DNA of 42,287 bases from Cryobacterium cryoconiti (lineage in GTDB: Bacteria; Actinomycetota; Actinomycetes; Actinomycetales; Microbacteriaceae): positions 1 through 42,287 of the forward strand of contig NZ_SOHA01000027.1 of NCBI RefSeq assembly GCF_004403065.1. The letters run 5' to 3'. The first letter of the stretch is position 1, and each line of letters starts with the position of its first letter. Positions 34,620 to 41,697 of this stretch are shown piece by piece. A program made the translations under genes and the position numbers. The notes below the pieces were generated by a model. The model did no database searches. It was not told where the DNA came from and saw only the letters and a program-made list of their open reading frames with translations.

Positions 34620-35259
34620 GGTCCCGAACCATCACAAGCCCGAGTCGCGACGCGGTGACGACCGCCTCGAGCTGGGTATGAGCCTCCAGCTTCGCGAGGA
34701 TGGTCTTCACGTAGCCGCGGCAGGTGTTCTCGGAGATGCCGAGTGCGAGCGCATTGGCCTTCACGTCACTGCCCGCGGCCATCAACTGGAGCACGTCCAG
34801 TTCACGCCGGGTCAGCGACGCGGCGGCCAGGGCATTTTCGTGCAGCCGACGCCGGGCGCTGAGCTGTGCCACGAGGGAGGGGTGCACCAGGAAGGTGCCG
34901 TTGCGGGCGTGCCGGAGAGTGTCCAGCAGGCCGGCGAGAGACCCGTCCTTGGGGAGGAAAGCGCAGACTCCGATGGCGGCGGCCTGCTCGATCGTTTCGG
35001 GGGTCGGGTCGCCGGTCAGCATCACGATTCGGGTGGACGGTGTCCGGGCCAGGATGCGTGCCGCGGCGGAAAGGCCGCTGCCGTCAGGCAGGTGGAAGTC
35101 CATCACGACAAGGTCGGGAGACAGGCTTTCGGTCAGCTCGATTGCGCTCCGCGCGCTACGGGTCGTGCCGACCGTGCACAGGTCCGGTTCCCGGTCGAGG
35201 GCGCCGAGCAGGAGTTCGGTGAAGGTGGTGTGGTCGTCGACGATGAGGACGCGGATCAT
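34612..35259 (-). CDS. NarL/LuxR-type response regulator
   Basis: The 215-residue protein has a receiver domain (about 1-120) with the acidic pocket VDDH and phospho-acceptor D54 (LVVMDFHLPDGSG), conserved T/K (VMLTGD; AFLPKDGS), and a LuxR-type HTH (about 147-207; LTRRELDVLQLMAAGSDVKANALALGIS, TCRGYVKTILAKL). Translation couples it to the histidine kinase downstream (8-bp overlap), so they form a cognate pair. Targets are unknown; the neighbouring peroxidase and oxidase genes are candidates. ATG 35259 is the first codon of the conserved MIRVLIVDDH start. Confidence 0.94.
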   Translation of the reverse strand: MIRVLIVDDHTTFTELLLGALDREPDLCTVGTTRSARSAIELTESLSPDLVVMDFHLPDGSGLSAAARILARTPSTRIVMLTGDPTPETIEQAAAIGVCAFLPKDGSLAGLLDTLRHARNGTFLVHPSLVAQLSARRRLHENALAAASLTRRELDVLQLMAAGSDVKANALALGISENTCRGYVKTILAKLEAHTQLEAVVTASRLGLVMVRDRA

Positions 35260-35466
35260 GGTTCTCCGATGAGTTCCAAAGCTGACATCTGCGTCGACAG
35301 GTGCTCGGGTGCCCCGCCTGTGCAGGTGATCAGGCTTTCAGTATGCTCGCGACCGCGACTGCCGTCCAGCCTCATTCGGGGGGGGGTAGCCGGGATCGTG
35401 ATTGCGTGCCGCGGCCGCGGCCGCCTGCCCGGGCCGAGGGCCGTGGGCGGATGCCCGCGCGGCAGC

Positions 35467-37017
35467 TCAGGCGAGAGGCCCCGTGACACCCGCCGCCGCA
35501 TCCCGCACGGCACCCGTTGCCACGAGATCCACGATCGCCTCGATCTCGGGGGAGAGGAACCGGTCGTGGCCGGGGCCGGCGGCAACCGTGCGCACGAGGT
35601 TCCGCACCGCATCGGTGGCCGGGCCGGGAACCAGCGGCATGCGCAGGTCGAGCGAGCGTGCGGCCGTCATCACCTCGATCGCGAGCACCCGGCCGAGCCC
35701 GTCGATCGAACGCCGCAGCTTTCGGGCGGCCGCCCAGCCCATGGACACGTGGTCCTCCTGCATGGCCGACGACGGGATCGAGTCGACGGATGCCGGCACC
35801 GCCAGCCGCTTGAGCTCCGACACGATCCCGGCGGCGGTGTACTGGGCGATCATCAGCCCCGAATCGACGCCGACCTCGTGGGCCAGGAACGGCGGAAGCC
35901 CCTTGTTGCGGGTGGCGTCGAGGTGCCGGTCGGTGCGCCGCTCGCTCATGCCGGCGACATCCGCAGCACTGATGGCGAGGAAGTCGAGCACGTAGCCCAC
36001 CGGGGCGCCGTGGAAGTTGCCGTTGGAGCGCACCCGGCCGTCGAGCGTGACCACGGGGTTGTCCACCGCGCTGGCCAGTTCCCGACCGGCGATCAGGGCG
36101 GCGTGGTCCATCGTGTCGCGGGCCGCGCCGTGCACCTGCGGGGCGCAGCGCAGTGAGTAGGCGTCCTGCACGGTGGGGTCGTCGGGGCCGGCGTGGCTGG
36201 CGAGCAGGGGAGAGCCGGCCAGCAGTGCGCGCAGATTGGCCGCGCTCCGGGCCTGGCCGAGCTGGGGACGAAGAGCCTGCAGGTCGGCGGCGAAGGCGGC
36301 ATCCGTGCCGAGGAGGGCCTCGACGCTCATGGCGGCGGCGACGTCGGCGGTCGTGAGCAGGCTGGACAGGTCGGCGAGGGCGAGCACGAGCATGCCGAGC
36401 ATGCCGTCGGTGCCGTTGATCAGGGCGAGTCCCTCCTTCTCGGCGAGCACGACGGGCTCGATGCCGGCCGCTGCCAGGGCTTCGCCGCCGCCCAGCAGGG
36501 TGCCGGACGCATCCCGCACCCGGCCCTCACCCATCACCGCGAGCGCGCAGTGTGCCAGCGGCGCGAGGTCGCCCGAGCAGCCGAGCGAGCCGTATTCGTG
36601 CACGACGGGGGTGATGCCGGCGTTGAGCAGAGCCGCGTAGGTCTCGGCGACGACGGGCCGCACGCCGGTGCGCCCGGTCATCAGGGTTGAGAGGCGCAGC
36701 AGCATCAGCGCGCGCACCACCTCGCGCTCGACCTCGGGGCCGCTGCCGGCGGCGTGCGAGCGCACCAGGCTCGCCTGCAGTTGGGCGCGGCGGTCGCTTT
36801 CGATGAACGTCGTCGCGAGCGCGCCGAAGCCGGTCGAGATGCCGTAGTGCGGGTGCACGTCCTGCGCGAGCCCGTCGATGATGCGGCGGGTTGCGGCGAC
36901 GCCGTCGAGGGCGTCACGGGCCAGAATGACGGGGGCGTCATGCCGGGCCACCGCGATGACGTCGGCGAACTCGAGTGGGCCGGTGCCCACGGTGACGGAT
37001 GCTCTGGCGATGTTCAT
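35467..37017 (-). CDS. hutH: Histidine ammonia-lyase
   Basis: The 516-residue enzyme deaminates L-histidine to urocanate, the first step of the hut pathway. Family motifs are HYGISTGFG (catalytic Tyr58), the MIO-forming loop GSLGCSGDLAPLAH (C147-S148-G149, Cys in the place of the common Ala), GTDGMLG, DNPVV..NGNFHG and SMQEDHVSMG (here SSAMQEDHVSMG). The MIO prosthetic group forms from these three residues, and Cys at the first position still allows backbone cyclisation. ATG 37017 (MNIARASVTVGTG) gives the usual length; the in-frame extension to 37239 would overlap the divergent regulator. It is separated from hutU, hutF and hutI by about 14 kb and has its own regulator. Confidence 0.96.
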   Translation of the reverse strand: MNIARASVTVGTGPLEFADVIAVARHDAPVILARDALDGVAATRRIIDGLAQDVHPHYGISTGFGALATTFIESDRRAQLQASLVRSHAAGSGPEVEREVVRALMLLRLSTLMTGRTGVRPVVAETYAALLNAGITPVVHEYGSLGCSGDLAPLAHCALAVMGEGRVRDASGTLLGGGEALAAAGIEPVVLAEKEGLALINGTDGMLGMLVLALADLSSLLTTADVAAAMSVEALLGTDAAFAADLQALRPQLGQARSAANLRALLAGSPLLASHAGPDDPTVQDAYSLRCAPQVHGAARDTMDHAALIAGRELASAVDNPVVTLDGRVRSNGNFHGAPVGYVLDFLAISAADVAGMSERRTDRHLDATRNKGLPPFLAHEVGVDSGLMIAQYTAAGIVSELKRLAVPASVDSIPSSAMQEDHVSMGWAAARKLRRSIDGLGRVLAIEVMTAARSLDLRMPLVPGPATDAVRNLVRTVAAGPGHDRFLSPEIEAIVDLVATGAVRDAAAGVTGPLA

Positions 37018-37070
37018 ACCTTTGATTCGACACCAGCCGGGTGGTGCGCACGACGGGTTTAGGCTGGGTG

Positions 37071-37090
37071 CTGTCCGGGATACCGGACAG
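37071..37090. promoter_or_regulatory. Palindrome between hutH and divergent iclR, candidate operator
   Basis: CTGTCCGG at 37071-37078 and CCGGACAG at 37083-37090 form a perfect 8-bp inverted repeat with a 4-bp spacer. It lies in the 124-bp divergent region, 54-73 bp upstream of hutH and 52-71 bp upstream of the iclR gene. The position fits a single site through which the IclR protein controls both itself and hutH. Confidence 0.7.
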
Positions 37091-37141
37091 TTACGGGCCG
37101 ACGTGGGCCCGCATTGACCACCAGGGGAGCGAGGCGAGCGG

Positions 37142-37906
37142 ATGACCCGGTCGAAGGTTCCGGCGGCGCACGGCACGCTGCGCATCCTCTCGCATCTGGC
37201 CACCCAGCGCGGCCCGGTGCCGGCGTCCCAGATCGCCACGACCCTCGGCCTGGCCCGCTCGACCGTCTACGACCTGCTCGCCGTGCTCGCCGACCAGGGA
37301 TTCGTCGTGCACCTGCCGGAGGAGCGGCGCTACGGCCTGGGCGTGGCCGCCTTCGAGCTGAGCTCGGGCTTCTCCCGGCAGCAGCCGTTGTCGCAGCTGG
37401 GCCGTCCACTGGTCGCCGCGCTCGTCGACCGGCTCGGCGAGAGCGCCCACCTCGTGGTGCTGCACGGGCGCGACGTGATCTACCTCGTCGAGGAGCGTGC
37501 GCCCCGGCGCCCGTCCCTGGTGACGGATGTCGGCGTGCGCCTCCCGAGCCACCTCACCGCGAGCGGGCGCGCCCTGCTCGCCGCGCTGCCGGCCGCCCAG
37601 CTGCGGGCGCTCTACCCCAACGCCGCAGCCTTCGCCGCGCGTGACGGCCGGGGACCCCGCACCGGCACCGAGCTGCGGCGCCTGCTCGAGCAGGTGCGCC
37701 GGGACGGGTACGCCCTGGAAGACGGCGAGATCACCGAGGGGATGGCATCCGTCGCCGTGGCCGTGCGCGACCACGCGGGCTGGCCGGCCGCGGGCGTGGC
37801 CGTCACCTTTCCGCGGGAGCGCATCCCCGAGGCGGAGTGGCCGGCGCTCGCCGCCCAGCTCGGCGGCACCGCCGCCGAACTCTCCCGACGCATCCGGGGC
37901 ACGTAG
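37142..37906 (+). CDS. IclR family transcriptional regulator, probable hutH regulator
   Basis: The 254-residue protein has an N-terminal winged helix (about 8-70; GTLRILSHLATQRGPVPASQ, LGLARSTVYDLLAVLADQGFV) and an IclR effector domain (about 80-250; ESAHLVVLHGRDVIYLVEE, LPSHLTASGRALLAALPA, EDGEITEGMASVAVAVRDH). It is divergent from hutH across a palindromic site, so hutH is its likely target. It is distinct from the IclR protein of the hutU operon (different sequence and operator). It is followed closely by a repeat hairpin at 37933-37968. Confidence 0.9.
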   Translation: MTRSKVPAAHGTLRILSHLATQRGPVPASQIATTLGLARSTVYDLLAVLADQGFVVHLPEERRYGLGVAAFELSSGFSRQQPLSQLGRPLVAALVDRLGESAHLVVLHGRDVIYLVEERAPRRPSLVTDVGVRLPSHLTASGRALLAALPAAQLRALYPNAAAFAARDGRGPRTGTELRRLLEQVRRDGYALEDGEITEGMASVAVAVRDHAGWPAAGVAVTFPRERIPEAEWPALAAQLGGTAAELSRRIRGT

Positions 37907-37917
37907 CCCGGCGCTGC

Positions 37918-37981
37918 ACGGCGCTCGCGGCGGGAAGCGGGCGCGGGATAGAACGTGCGCCCGCTTCCGTAACCTGCGCCG
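37918..37981. repeat. Intergenic hairpin repeat, family 2 copy A
   Basis: GGAAGCGGGCGC at 37933-37944 and GCGCCCGCTTCC at 37957-37968 form a perfect 12-bp stem with a 12-base loop. They are followed by GTAACCTGCGCCG. The 49-bp core (37933-37981) matches copy B at 38527-38575 at 47 of 49 positions, and both are preceded by ACGGCGCTCGCGGCG. It lies 27 bp after the iclR stop, so it may serve as its terminator. Confidence 0.8.
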
Positions 37982-38026
37982 AGAGGCAGGGCCGCCGCGG
38001 CAGGGGGGGCGCGCTAGGGTTCTGCC

Positions 38027-38419
38027 ATGGCTGTCACCTATCGCACGGTCGCGGAGTTCCTCGTCGCCCAACCGCCCGATCGCCGCGCGGAAATCGAGGT
38101 GCTGCGGCAGATCGTGCTCGGGACCAACGGCGAGCTCTCGGAGCACATCAAATGGAATTCGCCGAGCTACGTGTTGAACGGAGTCGACCGGGTGACCGTG
38201 AACGCGCACGGAAAGGGCGTGCGCCTGATCCTGCACTGGGGCACCCGGATCGCCGAGGACAGGAGGGCTGCGCACACCTTCGACGGTGATCCGTTCGGGC
38301 TTCTGACCTGGCACTCGAACATCCGGGCCAGCGTCAGCGTCGCCGACCTGGCTGACCTTCTGGAGAAGCAGGACCAGATCAGCGACGTCGTGCGCCGCTG
38401 GCTCGACGCCGCACGTTAG
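38027..38419 (+). CDS. DUF1801 domain protein
   Basis: The 130-residue protein has the DUF1801 (YdhG/Irr-like) pattern: an N-terminal helix pair (TVAEFLVAQPPDRRAEIEVLRQIV), EHIKWNSPSYVLNG, VRLILHWG and a C-terminal helical end (ISDVVRRWLDAAR). Members are small cytosolic proteins of unknown function, some iron-related by context only. ATG 38027 follows a weak ribosome site (CTAGGG). The gene is bracketed by two copies of the same hairpin repeat in the same orientation (37918-37981 and 38504-38575), about 590 bp apart. Confidence 0.85.
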   Translation: MAVTYRTVAEFLVAQPPDRRAEIEVLRQIVLGTNGELSEHIKWNSPSYVLNGVDRVTVNAHGKGVRLILHWGTRIAEDRRAAHTFDGDPFGLLTWHSNIRASVSVADLADLLEKQDQISDVVRRWLDAAR

Positions 38420-38503
38420 CTGCCCCGAACCTCCGCGGCGGTGCCCGTCAGCGACATCCCAAGCGCATTCGCTGGCAGCACCAACGGGGGGCCGCGCAGG
38501 TCG

Positions 38504-38575
38504 ACGGCGCTCGCGGCGCACCCTGTGGAAGCGGGCGCGGGTTAGAACGTGCGCCCACTTCCGTAACCTGCGCCG
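38504..38575. repeat. Intergenic hairpin repeat, family 2 copy B
   Basis: GGAAGCGGGCGC at 38527-38538 pairs with GCGCCCACTTCC at 38551-38562, with one mismatch that is a G-U pair on the minus-strand transcript. It lies between the DUF1801 stop (38419) and the stop of the convergent esterase gene (38621), where a terminator is expected. The 8-base CACCCTGT at 38519-38526 interrupts the block relative to copy A. A small GCGAGGCGGAACC tandem repeat follows at 38574-38604. Confidence 0.78.
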
Positions 38576-38620
38576 CGAGGCGGAACCGCGAGGCGGAACC
38601 GCGAGCCCGGGCTGCTGGGG

Positions 38621-39697
38621 CTACTCGCCGAGCGCCCCGTGCAGGAAGGCGGATACCTTCTCGCGCATCGCGGCGTCAAGGATGCCGATCGAGTGCAGGG
38701 TGCCCGGCACCGTGACCAGCTCGTGGTCGATGCCGGTGCGCTCGAGCGCGGCCGCATACCCGGTGGCCTGCGCCAGTGGAATGTACTCTTCGGTCGACGT
38801 GCCGAGGAAGACCGGCGGATCGCTGCTGTCGAGCGTGCTGGCCGGCGAGGCTGCTGCGGCTTTCGCGCAGTTCCGCAGCGTGTCGCAGCCGAGGTAGTCG
38901 AGCACGATGTTCTGCAAGCCGGCCGGTGCCCGGCCCCTGACCAGGGCCTGGTAGCTGAGGTCGAGGGGCGCGGAGAGTTCGGCGACCGCGGCCACCCGGG
39001 CGCCGTCGGTCAGTGACCCCGAGCCGCGGGTGCCGAGCAGCGCGGCGAGGTTGCCGCCGGCGGAACCGCCGAAGACGCCGATCCGATCGGGGTCGATGCC
39101 ATAGGTCTGTGCGTTGGCGGCAGCGCGGGCCCACTCGACGGCGAGGGCGACGTCGTCGAGGGCGGCGGGGAACACGGCATCCGGAACCAGCCGGTAGTTC
39201 ACCGAGTAGGCGACGAAACCCTCGGAGGCAAGCCAGGTGCAGACCATTCGCCAGTCCCTGTTGCCCTTGTCGCCCCGGGCCCAGCTGCCGCCGTGGATGG
39301 AGATGACGGCCGGGCGCAGCGCTGCCGCCGTTTCCGTCGCTGAGGCCGTTCCCGTCGGCGCCGGATCAGCCGGATCGGCGAGATCGGTCGGAGCCGTCGC
39401 GATCGGCGGCGAACACACGTCGAGGGTGAGGACGGCGCCGTCCGCCTGGGTGCCGTATTCGACATCTTCGTCGACCGTGATTCCCTCCGGCCGCTCGAAC
39501 GTGCGGATGCCGACGATCTGGGTCGTGACCAGCTCGCTGCGCTGGTCGCCGGGTTCGTCGGGCGTCACGGAATACAGTTGCGGGCGGAAGCCGCCGAGGA
39601 GGGCCGTCGCGGCGACGGCGATGCCGACTGCGCCGGCAACAGTCACCAAGCGGATGCGACGAGAGCCGAATCGAGGATGGCCTGGGCCGGTGTTCAC
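38621..39697 (-). CDS. Membrane-anchored or secreted alpha/beta-hydrolase (HSL-type esterase)
   Basis: The 358-residue protein has an N-terminal hydrophobic segment (about 18-38; VTVAGAVGIAVAATALLGG) acting as a signal or anchor, then a hydrolase domain. Features are the oxyanion motif HGGSWARG, the nucleophile elbow GGSAGG (GVFGGSAGGNLAALL) and the catalytic His in TLHSIGI, with an acid in the PPVFLGTSTEEYIPL region. The motifs match hormone-sensitive-lipase/acetyl-esterase-like enzymes. Cysteine pairs (VCSPP; CDTLRNC) suggest extracytoplasmic disulfides. The start is GTG 39697. The substrate is unknown; short acyl esters are likely. Confidence 0.87.
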   Translation of the reverse strand: MNTGPGHPRFGSRRIRLVTVAGAVGIAVAATALLGGFRPQLYSVTPDEPGDQRSELVTTQIVGIRTFERPEGITVDEDVEYGTQADGAVLTLDVCSPPIATAPTDLADPADPAPTGTASATETAAALRPAVISIHGGSWARGDKGNRDWRMVCTWLASEGFVAYSVNYRLVPDAVFPAALDDVALAVEWARAAANAQTYGIDPDRIGVFGGSAGGNLAALLGTRGSGSLTDGARVAAVAELSAPLDLSYQALVRGRAPAGLQNIVLDYLGCDTLRNCAKAAAASPASTLDSSDPPVFLGTSTEEYIPLAQATGYAAALERTGIDHELVTVPGTLHSIGILDAAMREKVSAFLHGALGE

Positions 39698-39784
39698 GTG
39701 TGCTCCGAGCTGCGGGGTAGGGCTTCGAGCCTAATTCCTGTCGCGCGCCGCACCGAATCCTCCGGGGGAGGGGTCTCGCCTGGG

Positions 39785-40951
39785 TCAGTGCGCCGCCGCA
39801 GCCGAAGCGGCGTCGGCCTCCTCGGTCTCCGGCAGAATCCGCGGCCGGAGGGCCGCGAGAATGCGGGTGACGTCCATTGCAACCGTCGAGGCAACGCCGA
39901 GTGACGTGGCCGGCGCCGAGCCTCGGCGCTCGTCCAATTCGGCCATCAGGTCCTTCAGGGCGGCATCCGCTTCGGCGAAAGCGGTCTGCTCACCATCGTC
40001 CGGGTCCCAGTCCTTCAGCAGCGCGGCCAGCGTCTGCAGCGTGCGGCTGAGCGCGGGCCGCATCTCCGGGCGCAACTCGAGCTGGATCGGCAGCCCCCAG
40101 ACTGCCCCGGCCAGCACCTCGGTCAGGTCGCGCACGTGGAACGTCACATTCTCGAGGGCCGCCAGATCGTCGTAATCCGAACGGAGGTTGCGCTGGTTCG
40201 TGCGGGCGCGCGGGTTTCCCTTGCGGCTGTCGTCGGCGTGGCTGACGGCAGCGCGCACGGCGCGGCCGACCGCCACGAGGTCCTGGCTGCGGGAGGCCCA
40301 GCCGTCCTGTTCGGGCGGCCAGCTGTCGGCCAGGGCCTCGGCCACCTCCGAGAGGTGGTCGGCCAGGGTGCAGCGAAACCGGGTCAGCTGATGGCCGACG
40401 GCTTCCAGCGCCAACGGCGGGAAGAAGACCAGGTTCACGGCGAGGCCGACCAGGATCCCCAGCGTCATCTGCACCAGGTACCCGATCGAATAACCGTCCG
40501 CATTCGGCCCGCCGACGATCAGCACGAACAGGGCCGTGACCGGGATGTACTCCCGGTTCGCCCCGAACCACCCGGTGGCCGCGATCACGGCGCCGACGCC
40601 TACCGCGAGCGAGATGGTGAACACGTTCGGCTCGCTCAGGATGATGACCAGTCCGGCGAGCAGGATGCCGACGGTGAGGCCGCCGAGGGTCTGCAGGGCG
40701 TTCCGTACCGAACTCATCAGAGTCGGGTACATGCTCACCAGCGCGCCCAGCGGGGCGTAATACGGATAGTCGTCCGCGACCCCGGGCAGCAGCGGCGCGA
40801 TCGTCCACGCGATGGCGACGGCGACGGCGGCCTTGAGCGCCTGGACGATGCGCGGGCTGGTCGCGGTCACGCCCAGCCAGGACGCGGTCGATCGTGCGTG
40901 CCGAACACTCGCCTGTGCTGATCTGTGGGCAGTGGCCCGGGCACGGGTCAT
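39785..40951 (-). CDS. FUSC family membrane protein
   Basis: The 388-residue protein has about six hydrophobic segments in the first 190 residues (VQALKAAVAVAIAWTIAPLL, NALQTLGGLTVGILLAGLVI, VGVGAVIAATGWFGA, ALFVLIVGG, LGILVGLAVNLVFFPPLALE). A soluble C-terminal helical region follows. This is the layout of the FUSC (fusaric-acid resistance/aromatic acid exporter) family. YYAPLGALVSMYPTLMSSVRNALQTLGG is the characteristic block. It is coupled to the upstream GNAT gene by an ATGA overlap. Transport of aromatic or weak acids is the family expectation, not shown here. Confidence 0.85.
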   Translation of the reverse strand: MTRARATAHRSAQASVRHARSTASWLGVTATSPRIVQALKAAVAVAIAWTIAPLLPGVADDYPYYAPLGALVSMYPTLMSSVRNALQTLGGLTVGILLAGLVIILSEPNVFTISLAVGVGAVIAATGWFGANREYIPVTALFVLIVGGPNADGYSIGYLVQMTLGILVGLAVNLVFFPPLALEAVGHQLTRFRCTLADHLSEVAEALADSWPPEQDGWASRSQDLVAVGRAVRAAVSHADDSRKGNPRARTNQRNLRSDYDDLAALENVTFHVRDLTEVLAGAVWGLPIQLELRPEMRPALSRTLQTLAALLKDWDPDDGEQTAFAEADAALKDLMAELDERRGSAPATSLGVASTVAMDVTRILAALRPRILPETEEADAASAAAAH

Positions 40952-41436
40952 TGCGCGTCAGCCGGCAGGACCTTGGCGAAGCAGACGCTGAATTCTTCGC
41001 CGACGTACTGTCCGAACAGGGGAACCTCCCGGTAGCCGACGCTCCGATAGAAGGCGAGCGCCGCATGGCTCGCCGGCCCGGTCTCCAGTATGATTTCACG
41101 GATGCCGCGGGTCGCCGCATCCGCTTCCATCTCGGTCAGCAGGTGGCCGGCCACGCCGTGGCCCCGGGCGTCCGGGTGCACGAACATGCGCTTCAGCTCC
41201 GCTGCACCGGGAGGGCCGGCCGCATCGGCCCCGCCCACCAGGGCGGCGATCCCCAGGGCGTGGCCCGCCGCATCCCGCGCCACGTACACGGCTACGCCGG
41301 GCTGCTCAAGTTCCTCGACGCTGAGCAGGAAGTTGCTCTCCGGCGGGTACAGGGACTGGGCGTACTCGCCGCTCAGGCGCAGTAATTCGGCGAGTTCCGG
41401 CTGCCGCGGGGACTCGATTGAGATGGTGGTCAGCAT
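40948..41436 (-). CDS. GNAT family N-acetyltransferase
   Basis: The 162-residue acetyltransferase has the acetyl-CoA loop VHPDARGHGVAGHLL (Q/R-x-x-G-x-G/A type), preceded by the beta4 strand GAAELKRMFV and followed by IREIILETGPASHAALAFYRSVGYREV. ATG 41436 (MLTTISIESPRQPEL) is chosen because the fold begins there; the in-frame extension upstream has no support. The stop overlaps the FUSC start as ATGA, so the pair is co-expressed. The substrate is unknown. Confidence 0.88.
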   Translation of the reverse strand: MLTTISIESPRQPELAELLRLSGEYAQSLYPPESNFLLSVEELEQPGVAVYVARDAAGHALGIAALVGGADAAGPPGAAELKRMFVHPDARGHGVAGHLLTEMEADAATRGIREIILETGPASHAALAFYRSVGYREVPLFGQYVGEEFSVCFAKVLPADAQ

Positions 41437-41697
41437 CAGAACAGAGTAGACGGTGAAGATAAGCCCGTGACATTTCGGCATCAATCAGGTAACGTGGATA
41501 AGTCGGCTCTTGACACCGTGTGTTTTTTTGTGTGCGCGGATGGGTTTGTAAGTCAGGATGGGCCGGTTTCCCAGTAATCCGCTGGTGAAAAATCACTGTA
41601 TGTGAACGGCCCCGGCCATAGACTGCCCGGGTTCTCAGGTTGCGTCGCTGTGCGGCGTTGTTCTGCCATGTACCCAATACAACCCAGGAACACTTCC
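41437..41697. promoter_or_regulatory. AT-richer divergent region with probable promoter and leader of the helicase gene
   Basis: This 261-bp region is less GC-rich than its surroundings. It contains TTGACA at 41510-41515, a seven-base T run at 41523-41529 and a stretch suggesting a long 5' leader before ATG 41698 (ribosome site CCAGGAAC). Long structured leaders are usual for cold-induced RNA helicase genes in other bacteria; that function here is inferred. A clear -10 box was not found. Confidence 0.4.

Noticed and set aside
21700..35400. A genomic island with integrase or transposase
   Set aside because: No recombinase gene, tRNA end or direct flanking repeat was found around the block. 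Insertion into the hut locus remains only a hypothesis.
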